Origin: Cyclobacteriaceae bacterium
GTDB lineage: Bacteria > Bacteroidota > Bacteroidia > Cytophagales > Cyclobacteriaceae
Assembly: GCA_025808415.1 (NCBI GenBank)
Contig: CP075525.1
Span: forward strand, 3,643,501-3,707,500
Direction: 5' to 3'
Length of the DNA stretch: 64,000 nt
The stretch's first letter is position 1, and the number at the start of each line of letters is the position of its first letter. This document shows, piece after piece, positions 44,113 through 52,127 of this stretch. The notes under the pieces are model-generated. The model saw only the letters and a program-made list of their open reading frames with translations. It had not been told where the DNA came from and ran no database searches. Position numbers and translations under genes: made by a program.

Positions 44113-44385
44113 CTAAGCTTCTTTTCTATTACCGGAGTGACCTTTAAATGTGCGCGTTGGTGCAAATTCACCAAGTTTATGGCCTACCATATTTTCGGTT
44201 ACGTAAACCGGTATAAACTTATTTCCATTGTGAACCGCAAACGTATGGCCGATCATTTCTGGGGTTATTGTTGACCTGCGCGACCATGTTTTGATCACGG
44301 ATTTCTTACCAGACTTTTCGGTTGCTTCCACCTTCTTGAGCAGACGGAAATCGCAATACGGTCCTTTTTTAATCGAGCGTCCCAT
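44113..44385 (-). CDS. rpsS: 30S ribosomal protein uS19
   Basis: A 90-residue head protein: MGRSIKKGPYCDFRLLKKVE, KTWSRRSTITPEMIGHTFAVHNGNKFIPVYVTENMVGHKLGEFAPTRTF. One-base overlap with rplB. Confidence 0.97.
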   Translation of the reverse strand: MGRSIKKGPYCDFRLLKKVEATEKSGKKSVIKTWSRRSTITPEMIGHTFAVHNGNKFIPVYVTENMVGHKLGEFAPTRTFKGHSGNRKEA

Positions 44386-45209
44386 TATTTTTTCCTCCTG
44401 GATATAATTTGTCGATCTGAATATTTCTTCGGGTGACGAGTTTTCTTACCCTTGGCAATTAAGCCCTTGCGTGAACGTGGGTGTCCTCCGGATGCACGTC
44501 CTTCACCACCCCCCATCGGGTGATCAACCGGGTTCATGGCAACGGCACGGGTACGAGGGCGTTTACCCTTCCACCGCGTACGACCAGCTTTACCTACGCT
44601 TTCATTCATGTGATCAGCATTGGATACTGACCCAACAGTTGCCTGGCATACCTCCAACACGGTACGCATTTCACCAGAAGGCATTTTTAATGTTGCCACG
44701 CCATTTTCGCGGGCCAACAGTTGTACGAATGAACCTGCACTGCGGGCAATTGCCCCGCCTTTGCCAGGCTTCAACTCTACATTATGCACAACTGTACCTA
44801 AAGGAATTTTAGAGAGCGGCAGCGCGTTTCCAACCTCGGGCGCCACATCGGCACCAGCTACTACCTCTTGCCCAACTTTTAAACCTGAAGGAGCAATTAT
44901 ATAAGACTTGGCACCATCAGCATAGAATAGCAAAGCTATGCGTGCTGAACGGGTTGGATCATATTCGATTGATTTAACGGTTGCCGGTACACCGGATTTG
45001 TCGCGTTTAAAATCGATAACACGAAGCTTCTGCTTATGTCCACCGCCAATATAGCGCATGGTCATTCTTCCGTTATTGTTTCTTCCTCCGGTTTTTTTCC
45101 GTGTATTCAACAAAGATTTCTCCGGCTTCGATGAGGTTATGTCATCAAAAGAAGGAGCGAGTCTGTGTCGCGTTCCTGGTGTTACCGGCTTTAATTTTTT
45201 CAACGCCAT
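44385..45209 (-). CDS. rplB: 50S ribosomal protein uL2
   Basis: A 274-residue protein needed for peptidyl-transferase assembly: KKTGGRNNNGRMTMRYIGGGHKQKLRVIDFKRDK and the signature NPVDHPMGGGEGRASGGHPRSRKG, holding the conserved histidine. Ten bases after rplW. Confidence 0.98.
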   Translation of the reverse strand: MALKKLKPVTPGTRHRLAPSFDDITSSKPEKSLLNTRKKTGGRNNNGRMTMRYIGGGHKQKLRVIDFKRDKSGVPATVKSIEYDPTRSARIALLFYADGAKSYIIAPSGLKVGQEVVAGADVAPEVGNALPLSKIPLGTVVHNVELKPGKGGAIARSAGSFVQLLARENGVATLKMPSGEMRTVLEVCQATVGSVSNADHMNESVGKAGRTRWKGKRPRTRAVAMNPVDHPMGGGEGRASGGHPRSRKGLIAKGKKTRHPKKYSDRQIISRRKK

Positions 45210-45219
45210 CGCTCAAAAA

Positions 45220-45507
45220 TTATACGTTGCTGTAAAAATCAATTACTTCTCCTTCAGCCAGTGTTACAATGGCCTTCTTATAATTAGGCTTGCGGCCTGT
45301 AAGCACACCAGCTTTGGTGTAACGGGATTTTTGTTTACCCATTACGCGCATGGTGTTTACCTGCTCAACCGTTACGCCATACTGTTTTTCAACAGCTTTC
45401 TTTATTTCAACTTTGTTGGCTTCAATGTCTACAAGGAAGCCGTATTTGCCCTTTTCATTCAAAGCAGATACCTTTTCAGTAACCAGGGGCTTCTTTAGTA
45501 CGCTCAT
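45220..45507 (-). CDS. rplW: 50S ribosomal protein uL23
   Basis: A 95-residue protein at the exit site, dock for trigger factor and SRP: LKKPLVTEKVSALNEKGKYGFLVDIEANKVEIKKAVEKQYGVTVEQVNTM. Four-base overlap with rplD. Confidence 0.97.
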   Translation of the reverse strand: MSVLKKPLVTEKVSALNEKGKYGFLVDIEANKVEIKKAVEKQYGVTVEQVNTMRVMGKQKSRYTKAGVLTGRKPNYKKAIVTLAEGEVIDFYSNV

Positions 45508-46139
45508 GATTCTTTGTTTAATAGGTTTTCAACCTTGCTTACAGAGCTCTCTACAAAAATTACGTTGTCGGCATTCATCACATCATAGGTATTGATTTGA
45601 TCGGCCGTGGTGATTTTTGCATTTTTTAAATTCCGTCCGGATAACACAACATTCTTACTCGCTTCAGACAAAACCAGCAAGGTTTTCTTGTCGCTAAGTG
45701 ATAGTGCATTAAGCAGGTTAATGTATTGCTTGGTCTTCGGGGCTTCAAAATTGAAATCCTCCAGAACGGCAATGGCATTATCTTTAGCCTTGTAGGTAAG
45801 TGCAGACTTACGTGCAAGGTCTTTTACTTTCTTGTTTAGCTTAAATGAGTAGTCGCGGGGCTGTGGGCCAAACACACGTCCACCACCTTTAAACTGAGGG
45901 TTTTTAATATTACCTGCACGCGCTCCGCCTGTACCCTTTTGCTTTTTGATCTTCTTGCTGGATCCGGCAATCTCGTTACGTTGCTTGGATTTGTGTGTTC
46001 CCTGGCGCTGGTTAGCGAGGAAACTCTTTACATCCAGATAGATGGCATGATCATTAGGTTCAATGGCAAACACGGCATCGGAAAGATTCACTTTCTTACC
46101 GGTTTGCTCTCCACTATATTTTACGATGCTGACTTCCAT
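45504..46139 (-). CDS. rplD: 50S ribosomal protein uL4
   Basis: A 211-residue protein with the exit-tunnel loop: QRQGTHKSKQRNEIAGSSKKIKKQKGTGGARAGNIKNPQFKGGGRVFGPQPRDY. In E. coli L4 represses the S10 operon; no matching leader is recognised here, since the operon starts directly at rplC. One-base overlap with rplC. Confidence 0.97.
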   Translation of the reverse strand: MEVSIVKYSGEQTGKKVNLSDAVFAIEPNDHAIYLDVKSFLANQRQGTHKSKQRNEIAGSSKKIKKQKGTGGARAGNIKNPQFKGGGRVFGPQPRDYSFKLNKKVKDLARKSALTYKAKDNAIAVLEDFNFEAPKTKQYINLLNALSLSDKKTLLVLSEASKNVVLSGRNLKNAKITTADQINTYDVMNADNVIFVESSVSKVENLLNKES

Positions 46140-46771
46140 TACTTCTGTAGGATTATAGTTGAGTTTTTAGCTCCTGGAACAGAGCCACTAACAACAATCA
46201 GATTTTGGTCGGGCATTATTTTTACAACCTGAAGGTTTGTAACCTTTACACGATCGTTACCCATGCGGCCTGCCAAACGTTTTCCTTTTGGTACACGTGA
46301 AGCAAACGAAGCATTACCCATTGAACCGGGTGCGCGCAAGCGGTTGTGCTGGCCGTGGGTAGCTTCACCCACACCACTAAAGCCGTGACGCTTTACAACA
46401 CCCTGAAAACCTTTACCTTTTGAGGTACCTACGGCATCCAGGAAGTCACCTTCCTTGAAAACATCCTGAACGCGAACTTCCTTGCCAAGCTCGATGAATC
46501 CGTCAAATTCTTTACGGAAGTCGCGAAACTCAATAATGTTACGCTTGGGAGTTGTGTTGGCCTTTTTTACATGACCAAGGTGAGCGCGTGTAGAATTTTT
46601 TTCCTTCTTCTCACCAAAGGCTAACTGAACGGCACGGTAGCCATCAGTTTCTACGTTTTTTACTTGTGTGACTACGCAGGGACCTGCTTCGATAACCGTA
46701 CAGGCAATATTTTCGCCTTGCGGTCCGTAAACACTGGTCATTCCTACTTTTCGTCCTATAATTCCAGGCAT
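46139..46771 (-). CDS. rplC: 50S ribosomal protein uL3
   Basis: A large-subunit assembly initiator: MPGIIGRKVGMTSVYGPQGE, then GTSKGKGFQGVVKRHGFSGVGEATHGQHNRLRAPGSMG, the loop reaching the peptidyl-transferase centre. I choose ATG 46771, the canonical N-terminus (210 residues). ATG 46813 in frame adds 14 polar residues and lies about 15 bases after the predicted transcription start, so it remains possible. It is the first gene of the cluster. rpsJ, which usually precedes it, is not present upstream; a divergent transporter gene is there instead. Confidence 0.96.
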   Translation of the reverse strand: MPGIIGRKVGMTSVYGPQGENIACTVIEAGPCVVTQVKNVETDGYRAVQLAFGEKKEKNSTRAHLGHVKKANTTPKRNIIEFRDFRKEFDGFIELGKEVRVQDVFKEGDFLDAVGTSKGKGFQGVVKRHGFSGVGEATHGQHNRLRAPGSMGNASFASRVPKGKRLAGRMGNDRVKVTNLQVVKIMPDQNLIVVSGSVPGAKNSTIILQK

Positions 46772-46832
46772 GGTTGAAACCTTTTTATGCTGTTTTTCAG
46801 GATTTTGCGCCATCTTGACGCAAAAAGGACTG

Positions 46833-46863
46833 CAAAGATATGAGATAAAGGGTAGTTAACAAA
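46833..46863 (-). promoter_or_regulatory. Main promoter of the ribosomal protein cluster
   Basis: On the minus strand TTTG (46860-46863), 19 bases, TATCTTTG (46833-46840): full consensus for the Bacteroidota housekeeping sigma factor. It would give a short leader before rplC. Confidence 0.8.
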
Positions 46864-46885
46864 TGTGGCATTTAAAATTTTTAGG

Positions 46886-46924
46886 ATGCCCAGGGGACTT
46901 CTCTGGCATGACGATCCAGGGATC
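46886..46924. promoter_or_regulatory. Two adjacent small palindromes between rplC and the Fec-type operon
   Basis: ATGCCCAG/CTGGCAT (46886-46909) and GATCC/GGATC (46913-46924) lie just upstream of the plus-strand transporter genes. They may be operator sites for the iron/corrinoid transporter; no known box is recognised. Confidence 0.3.
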
Positions 46925-46968
46925 AAAAAAGCTGGTTTTTAAGTATCATTGCCGAGCCGGATTACCGA

Positions 46969-47985
46969 ATGAAAAGACTTTTCACCCTGTACCCATGGTT
47001 ATTTTTATCAGCGCTTCTCGTCCTGTTATTTCTGGTTAATCTTTCATTGGGAAGTGTTGAAATCCCGGTAAAGGACACGCTTTCAATACTTTTTGGAGCT
47101 GACCCGGAAAACCCCGTATGGCAACAAATACTTATTGACTTCAGGCTTACAAAGGCCATGACGTGTGTTTTTGCCGGCAGTTCACTTGCGCTTGGCGGAT
47201 TGATGATGCAAACCCTCTTTCGAAACCCTTTGGCCGGGCCAGATGTACTTGGATTAAGTTCGGGGGCAAGCTTGGCTGTTGCCATTTTGGTAATGACCAG
47301 CCCTGCCGCTTTATCACTCATTACCGGCCCTTTCTCAATAGCTTTTGCCGCCTCGGTTGGTTCTGCCCTTATCTTTATGGTTGTACTGGGTGTTGCCAAT
47401 CGGGTAAAAGACAATACTTCACTTCTTTTGATCGGTTTAATGATTGGCGCAGCAACCTCATCGGTGGTTAGCATACTTCAGTTTACCAGCCGTTCTGAAG
47501 ATCAGCATTATTTTTTGGTTTGGACCTTCGGGAACATGGGTGGGTTAAACTGGCCGGAAGTCTTCTTGCTGGGTGTGGTATTTCTGATTGGTCTCACCTT
47601 ATCATTCCTTCTTTCCAAACCATTGAATGCCTGGCTTTTGGGTAACAACTATGCACAGGCTTTGGGGATTAATTTACATCGGGCTAGGATCCTCATCATT
47701 ATCAGCACCAGTGTGTTGGCAGGATCTGTTACCGCTTTTTGCGGGCCGATAGCTTTTATAGGGCTGGCCGTACCCCATCTTGCACGGCTGGTTATCCATA
47801 CCACCAATCACAGGGTTCTGATTCCGGGCACCACACTAACCGGTGCTGCTGTGATGCTGCTTTGTGATACCGTGGCGCAATTACCAGGTAGTTCTTTGGT
47901 GCTACCCATCAACGCCATCACTTCATTGGTAGGTGCACCAGTGGTTATTTGGGTTATTGTTAGAAGTAAAAAGGTTCGGGTATGA
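46969..47985 (+). CDS. FecCD/BtuC-type ABC transporter permease
   Basis: A 338-residue inner-membrane protein with about ten membrane helices. It shows family motifs: FRLTKAMTCVFAGSSLALGGLMMQTLFRNPLAGPDVLGLSSGASLAV near the N-terminus, LGINLHRARILIIIS, FCGPIAFIGLAVPHLARLVI (coupling helix region) and the C-terminal ELPVG-like end VGAPVVIWVIVRS. Such permeases move ferric siderophores, haem or cobalamin. Its stop overlaps the start of the ATPase gene by four bases. No binding-protein gene is adjacent; the nearest in the window is the BtuF-like gene at 15725. Confidence 0.92.
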   Translation: MKRLFTLYPWLFLSALLVLLFLVNLSLGSVEIPVKDTLSILFGADPENPVWQQILIDFRLTKAMTCVFAGSSLALGGLMMQTLFRNPLAGPDVLGLSSGASLAVAILVMTSPAALSLITGPFSIAFAASVGSALIFMVVLGVANRVKDNTSLLLIGLMIGAATSSVVSILQFTSRSEDQHYFLVWTFGNMGGLNWPEVFLLGVVFLIGLTLSFLLSKPLNAWLLGNNYAQALGINLHRARILIIISTSVLAGSVTAFCGPIAFIGLAVPHLARLVIHTTNHRVLIPGTTLTGAAVMLLCDTVAQLPGSSLVLPINAITSLVGAPVVIWVIVRSKKVRV

Positions 47986-48971
47986 AGCGACCTGAAAATC
48001 CTTTGCCAAAGAAATTATTATGGACTGATGGACTCGCTGTTGGCTACAAGGTTGGCGGTGTAGATAACCGCCTGCTCGATAACCTTAACCTGGCCATTCA
48101 CCAAGGTGAACTTGTTTGTTTTATGGGGCCAAATGGAATAGGCAAGTCAACCTTGATTCGTACGCTCGCCCAATTGCAGTTACCCATTAAGGGCAGCGTG
48201 CACACCTCACAAAAAGAAATTGTAACGGGCATTGAAAAAAACATCTCCCTGGTACTTACAGACCGCATTACGGCCGTAAACATGACTGTTCAGGAATTGG
48301 TAACCTATGGCCGATATCCTTACCTCGATTGGAATTTAAAACTCACTGCGACAGATATCAACATTATTCACCAAGCCATCGCACAAACACACATTGGAAA
48401 CCTGGCGCAAAAAAGACTTTATGAATTAAGCGATGGGCAGATGCAAATGGCTATGATTGCTCGTGCCCTTGCACAGGATACACCCCTGTTGCTTTTAGAT
48501 GAACCCACAGCACACCTTGACCTGAACAATCGTGTAGAAATCATGAACCTGCTTCGCAACCTCGCACATTATTCAGGTAAGGGAATTTTAGTGGCAACAC
48601 ACGAACTGGACCTGGCGCTGCAAACAGCCGACACAATCTGGCTTGCGGGCAAAAACAAAAACATCCTTACCGGCATACCGGAAGACATGGTGTTGAATGG
48701 AGCCTTTGATGATATTTTCCAGTTTAAAGGATTCGATTTAAAAACCGGCAAAGTTTTTCATCAAGCCTGGCGCAATGTCTCGGTAGCCCTGGAAGGGGAA
48801 GGTCACGAATACTTGTGGACGAAAAATGCGCTGGAGCGAAGTGGTTATTCCGTTGATCCAACAGCACCTATAGCTATCCGCATCATGCATCATGAAAACC
48901 AAGTTGAATGGATTGTTCACGATCGCGTTTTCAATTCCTTGCAAGCTATGTTAAAAACTTTGTCACCCTGA
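47982..48971 (+). CDS. FecE/BtuD-type ABC transporter ATPase with C-terminal extension
   Basis: A 329-residue protein; the ATPase core is about residues 10-255. It shows Walker A MGPNGIGKST (48-57), signature LSDGQ (149-153), Walker B LLLLDEP (168-174) and the H-loop H207 in ATHELDL. The Q-loop position reads SLVLTDRI, without the usual glutamine. Beyond the core are about 70 residues (SVALEGEGHEYLWTKNALERSGY... IMHHENQVEWIVHDRVFNSL) that look like a small alpha-beta domain. Extended FecE-like ATPases of this size occur in Bacteroidota; the extra domain may be regulatory (inference). Confidence 0.92.
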   Translation: MKRPENPLPKKLLWTDGLAVGYKVGGVDNRLLDNLNLAIHQGELVCFMGPNGIGKSTLIRTLAQLQLPIKGSVHTSQKEIVTGIEKNISLVLTDRITAVNMTVQELVTYGRYPYLDWNLKLTATDINIIHQAIAQTHIGNLAQKRLYELSDGQMQMAMIARALAQDTPLLLLDEPTAHLDLNNRVEIMNLLRNLAHYSGKGILVATHELDLALQTADTIWLAGKNKNILTGIPEDMVLNGAFDDIFQFKGFDLKTGKVFHQAWRNVSVALEGEGHEYLWTKNALERSGYSVDPTAPIAIRIMHHENQVEWIVHDRVFNSLQAMLKTLSP

Positions 48972-49066
48972 ATGTGCTTTCTCAATCGTTTGCAAAAACC
49001 TCTTTTTAAAAACATTGAACCCATTCGCGCCTGATTTGTTAGCTTCGCGTCCTTTAATCCTAATCT

Positions 49067-50716
49067 ATGTTTGACCTGGTTAACCTATTCCCTTACAAAT
49101 TCAATAAGCAGTACGCCAAACCTGTGGCTTACTTCTCCATGGAGTTTGCCATCGATCAGCCGTTGAAAATTTATTCTGGCGGTCTTGGCTTTTTGGCAGG
49201 CTCGCATATGCGCAGTGCCTTCGAGTTAAAGCAGAATATGGTTGGTATTGGCATACTTTGGAAGAAGGGCTATTATGATCAAGAGCGCAACGAAGACCAA
49301 AGCATGCGGGTTGGATTTCGCAACAAGGAATATTCTTTTTTAACGGATACCGGAATTCTGTTTCCCATAACCATACATGATGCACGTGTTTATGTAAAGG
49401 CATTCCTGTTGAAGCCGAACGTATTTAAAAGCGCCCCGGTATTTCTGTTAACCACCGATATAGAAGAGAACGATCACCTGGCCCGAACGATCAGTCACCG
49501 GTTATACGACCCCAATGAAGCAACCCGTATTTCTCAATCTATTTTATTGGGTGCCGGTGGCGCGAAATTGCTGGAGGTGTTGGGCCGCGAAACTGAGATC
49601 TATCACATGAACGAAGGTCACGCTCTTCCGCTTTGTTTCTACCTGCTCGATAAATTTAAAAGCCTGGAGGAAGTGCGCAGGCGCGTTGTATTCACCACCC
49701 ACACACCCGAAAAAGCCGGCAACGAAGAACACAACATTACGTTGCTGGAAAAAATGAGTTTCTTCAACGGGTTATCCATGAAACAGGTTGAAGAATATGT
49801 TTATCCTGAAAACGGTACCTTAAACTATACGCTTACAGCATTACGAATTGCCAAAAAAGCAAATGGTGTTTCGCAGTTGCATGGTGAAGTAGCCCGCAAC
49901 ATGTGGAAGGATTTTAAAGGCATTTGCTCCATTGATGCCATTACCAACGCACAAAACAAAACCTATTGGCACGATTATATGCTTGAGAAGGCGTTGGCCA
50001 AAGATGATGATGCGAAACTGGTGAGCCGAAAAAAAATGCTCAAGAAAAAATTGTTCCGTGTGGTGGCCAATCAAACCGGAAAATTATTTGATGAAAATAT
50101 TTTAACCCTTGTATGGGCCAGGCGGTTTGCCGGTTACAAACGGGCCAACCTGTTGCTTCGCGATTTTGAACGGTTTACCAGAATTGTGTCGAACAAAGAA
50201 TTCCCCGTTCAGATCATCTGGGCAGGAAAACCTTACCCGGAAGATTTCGAAAGCATCAATATCTTCAACGAAATCCATTGGAAAATTCAAGGCTTTAAAA
50301 ACTGCACCATTTTAACCGGCTACGAATTATGGCTTTCCGGCCACTTAAAAAGAGGCTCGGATGTGTGGCTGAACAATCCAAGGTTATACCACGAAGCGTC
50401 CGGCACTTCAGGTATGACAGCCGCCATGAACGGCTCCATCAATTGCTCCATCCCCGATGGATGGGTGCCTGAATTTGCCAAGCATGGGAAGAATGCCTTT
50501 ATAATTGAGCCGGCACCCGATAATCTTTCCGTGGCTGATAAAGACAAGGAAGAAGCCAACAGGCTTTACGATTTATTGGAGAATGAAGTAATTCCGTTGT
50601 ATTATAAAAACCCTGACAGGTGGGTTAAAATGATGAAGGCCGGAATGAAAGATGTAGTGCCGTTCTTTGATTCTGCCCGCATGGCTGATGAATACTATCA
50701 GAAGCTTTATAAATAG
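49067..50716 (+). CDS. Short alpha-glucan phosphorylase-like (GT35-related) enzyme, PLP lysine replaced
   Basis: A 549-residue GT-B enzyme like the short alpha-glucan phosphorylases that release glucose 1-phosphate from glycogen. It shows AYFSMEFAIDQPLKIYSGGLGFLAGSH at the start, YHMNEGHALPL (177-189), FTTHTPEKAGNE (209-220), VWARRFAGYKRANLL (349-363) and IIWAGKPYP (383-391). In the PLP site the family motif EASGTSGMK reads EASGTSGMT: residue 451 is Thr (ACA at 50417-50419) where the Schiff-base lysine normally sits. The rest of the site (MNGSINCSIPDGW) is kept and the frame is intact, so either the group uses another mechanism or it is a different glycosyltransferase. It stands alone after the ABC genes. 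Confidence 0.85.
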   Translation: MFDLVNLFPYKFNKQYAKPVAYFSMEFAIDQPLKIYSGGLGFLAGSHMRSAFELKQNMVGIGILWKKGYYDQERNEDQSMRVGFRNKEYSFLTDTGILFPITIHDARVYVKAFLLKPNVFKSAPVFLLTTDIEENDHLARTISHRLYDPNEATRISQSILLGAGGAKLLEVLGRETEIYHMNEGHALPLCFYLLDKFKSLEEVRRRVVFTTHTPEKAGNEEHNITLLEKMSFFNGLSMKQVEEYVYPENGTLNYTLTALRIAKKANGVSQLHGEVARNMWKDFKGICSIDAITNAQNKTYWHDYMLEKALAKDDDAKLVSRKKMLKKKLFRVVANQTGKLFDENILTLVWARRFAGYKRANLLLRDFERFTRIVSNKEFPVQIIWAGKPYPEDFESINIFNEIHWKIQGFKNCTILTGYELWLSGHLKRGSDVWLNNPRLYHEASGTSGMTAAMNGSINCSIPDGWVPEFAKHGKNAFIIEPAPDNLSVADKDKEEANRLYDLLENEVIPLYYKNPDRWVKMMKAGMKDVVPFFDSARMADEYYQKLYK

Positions 50717-50775
50717 TGACTTACCTGGTTTTAGTGACAAAGTCTAAAGGCACTAACATTCGATTCATCGGTTAC

Positions 50776-51294
50776 TTATTTCTTCTCCTCTTTCTTTTCT
50801 TTATAAAAATTGAGTGACACGGAGTTTACACAGTATCGCTTTCCGGTAATGGTGGGTCCGTCATCAAAAACATGACCCAAGTGAGAACCACAATTGGCAC
50901 ACATAATCTCGGTACGTACCCAGCCGTGTGCGCGGTCAACTTCATATTTGATCTTTCCGCCTTCCATGGCTTTATCAAAACTGGGCCACCCGCAATCGGA
51001 ATCAAATTTCATATCGGATGTAAATAATTCAGCATCGCAAGCCGCACACGAATAAACACCTTTGTCGTTGGTCTTGTAATACTTACCTGTATAGGCGCGC
51101 TCTGTACCTTTTTGACGAAGCACCTGATACTGTTCGGGAGTAAGGGTTTTCTTCCATTCCTCCTCTGTTTTAAAAACTTTCTGCTCGGCCACTACCGGCT
51201 TCTCCTTTTCAATAATTTTTGATTTCATGTCTTGTCCGAAATTCATACACGCGTAAAATAAAAATGAGGTTAATAATATGATACTCTTATTCAT
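50776..51294 (-). CDS. msrB: Peptide-methionine (R)-S-oxide reductase, exported
   Basis: Repairs oxidised methionine; 172 residues. It has an N-terminal hydrophobic segment ending in a possible lipobox (LFYAC, C16), so it should act in the periplasm. The MsrB domain runs from about residue 43: TEEEWKKTLTPEQYQVLR, YYKTNDKGVYSCAACDAELF, FDSDCGWPSF, the second zinc pair CANC (C132, C135), GHVFDDGP and the catalytic C155 in GKRYCVNSVSLNF. All key cysteines are present. Confidence 0.94.
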   Translation of the reverse strand: MNKSIILLTSFLFYACMNFGQDMKSKIIEKEKPVVAEQKVFKTEEEWKKTLTPEQYQVLRQKGTERAYTGKYYKTNDKGVYSCAACDAELFTSDMKFDSDCGWPSFDKAMEGGKIKYEVDRAHGWVRTEIMCANCGSHLGHVFDDGPTITGKRYCVNSVSLNFYKEKKEEKK

Positions 51295-51398
51295 AATCTG
51301 CCTGATGTTAGTACAAGTTAAACATTTATAGTCTGATAAAGTTCTGTTCTCGTTGCTCTTACAATGTCATGCACCCGACAAGAAGGTTATTAAAGGAA

Positions 51399-52079
51399 CT
51401 ACTTCAGGTTCGCCAAATCGCGGATAAGAATCTTTCTGCGATCGAAATAAATCAGGTTCTGCTCTTTCAGTTCATTCAAAATGGTGGTTACCGTTTGGCG
51501 TGATGTTCCGGTAAGGGCAGCAATATCTTTATGGGTAAGTTTGGTGGGGATCATGGTTTCATACCCAACCTTTTTTCCCTTCCACGAAGCTGAATCTTTT
51601 AAGAACTCAACAATGCGCGTTCGGGCATCTTTAAATACGAGTAACTCAAGTTTTCGCTCCAGGCGCATCAGGCGAAGCCCAACAAGTTTCAACAACCGAA
51701 AACTTAGTTCCTTATCATCCTTCATCAAGGCTTTCAATGCTTCAATGCTCAATGGACAAATAGAAGTGTTGTTATCCATTACCTGCGCAAAATCCCTGCG
51801 CTTATCCTCACCTGCCAAGGCAAGCTCTCCAAAAAATTCACCTTTTGTTAGGATGGAACTCACCACTTCTTTTCCATCGTCCAGGTAATGACCAATTTTC
51901 ACTCTACCCTCAGCTACCATATAGATATGATCAGCCTCGTCATTGGGAAAATAAATAAACTGATCCTTTTTAAACTGCCTGAACTCATGCTTCTTATCCA
52001 GTTCTTTGGTTTTGTGCGGACACAGAACATTATACAGGTTTACACTTTCGAAATACCACAAGGATGCGGTGCTTGTCAT
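51399..52079 (-). CDS. Crp/Fnr family transcription regulator
   Basis: A 226-residue protein. The N-terminal cyclic-nucleotide-like domain (about residues 30-140) has IYMVAEGRVKIGHYLDDGKEVVSSILTKGEFFGELALAGE. A long dimer helix follows, then a winged HTH (about 170-220) with LTHKDIAALTGTSRQTVTTILNELKEQNLIYFDRRKILI. There is no Fnr-type cysteine cluster, so an oxygen-sensing iron-sulfur site is unlikely. The ligand and regulon are unknown. It diverges from the MOSC gene with a 48-base gap. Confidence 0.9.
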   Translation of the reverse strand: MTSTASLWYFESVNLYNVLCPHKTKELDKKHEFRQFKKDQFIYFPNDEADHIYMVAEGRVKIGHYLDDGKEVVSSILTKGEFFGELALAGEDKRRDFAQVMDNNTSICPLSIEALKALMKDDKELSFRLLKLVGLRLMRLERKLELLVFKDARTRIVEFLKDSASWKGKKVGYETMIPTKLTHKDIAALTGTSRQTVTTILNELKEQNLIYFDRRKILIRDLANLK

Positions 52080-52127
52080 GATGATGGGTATTTTTGATAA
52101 GTTAGCAAAAAATGCAGCAGAAAGTTC

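Noticed and set aside
43117..45498. Plus-strand open frames across the ribosomal protein genes
   Set aside because: All are antisense to conserved ribosomal proteins and show no domain or start context.
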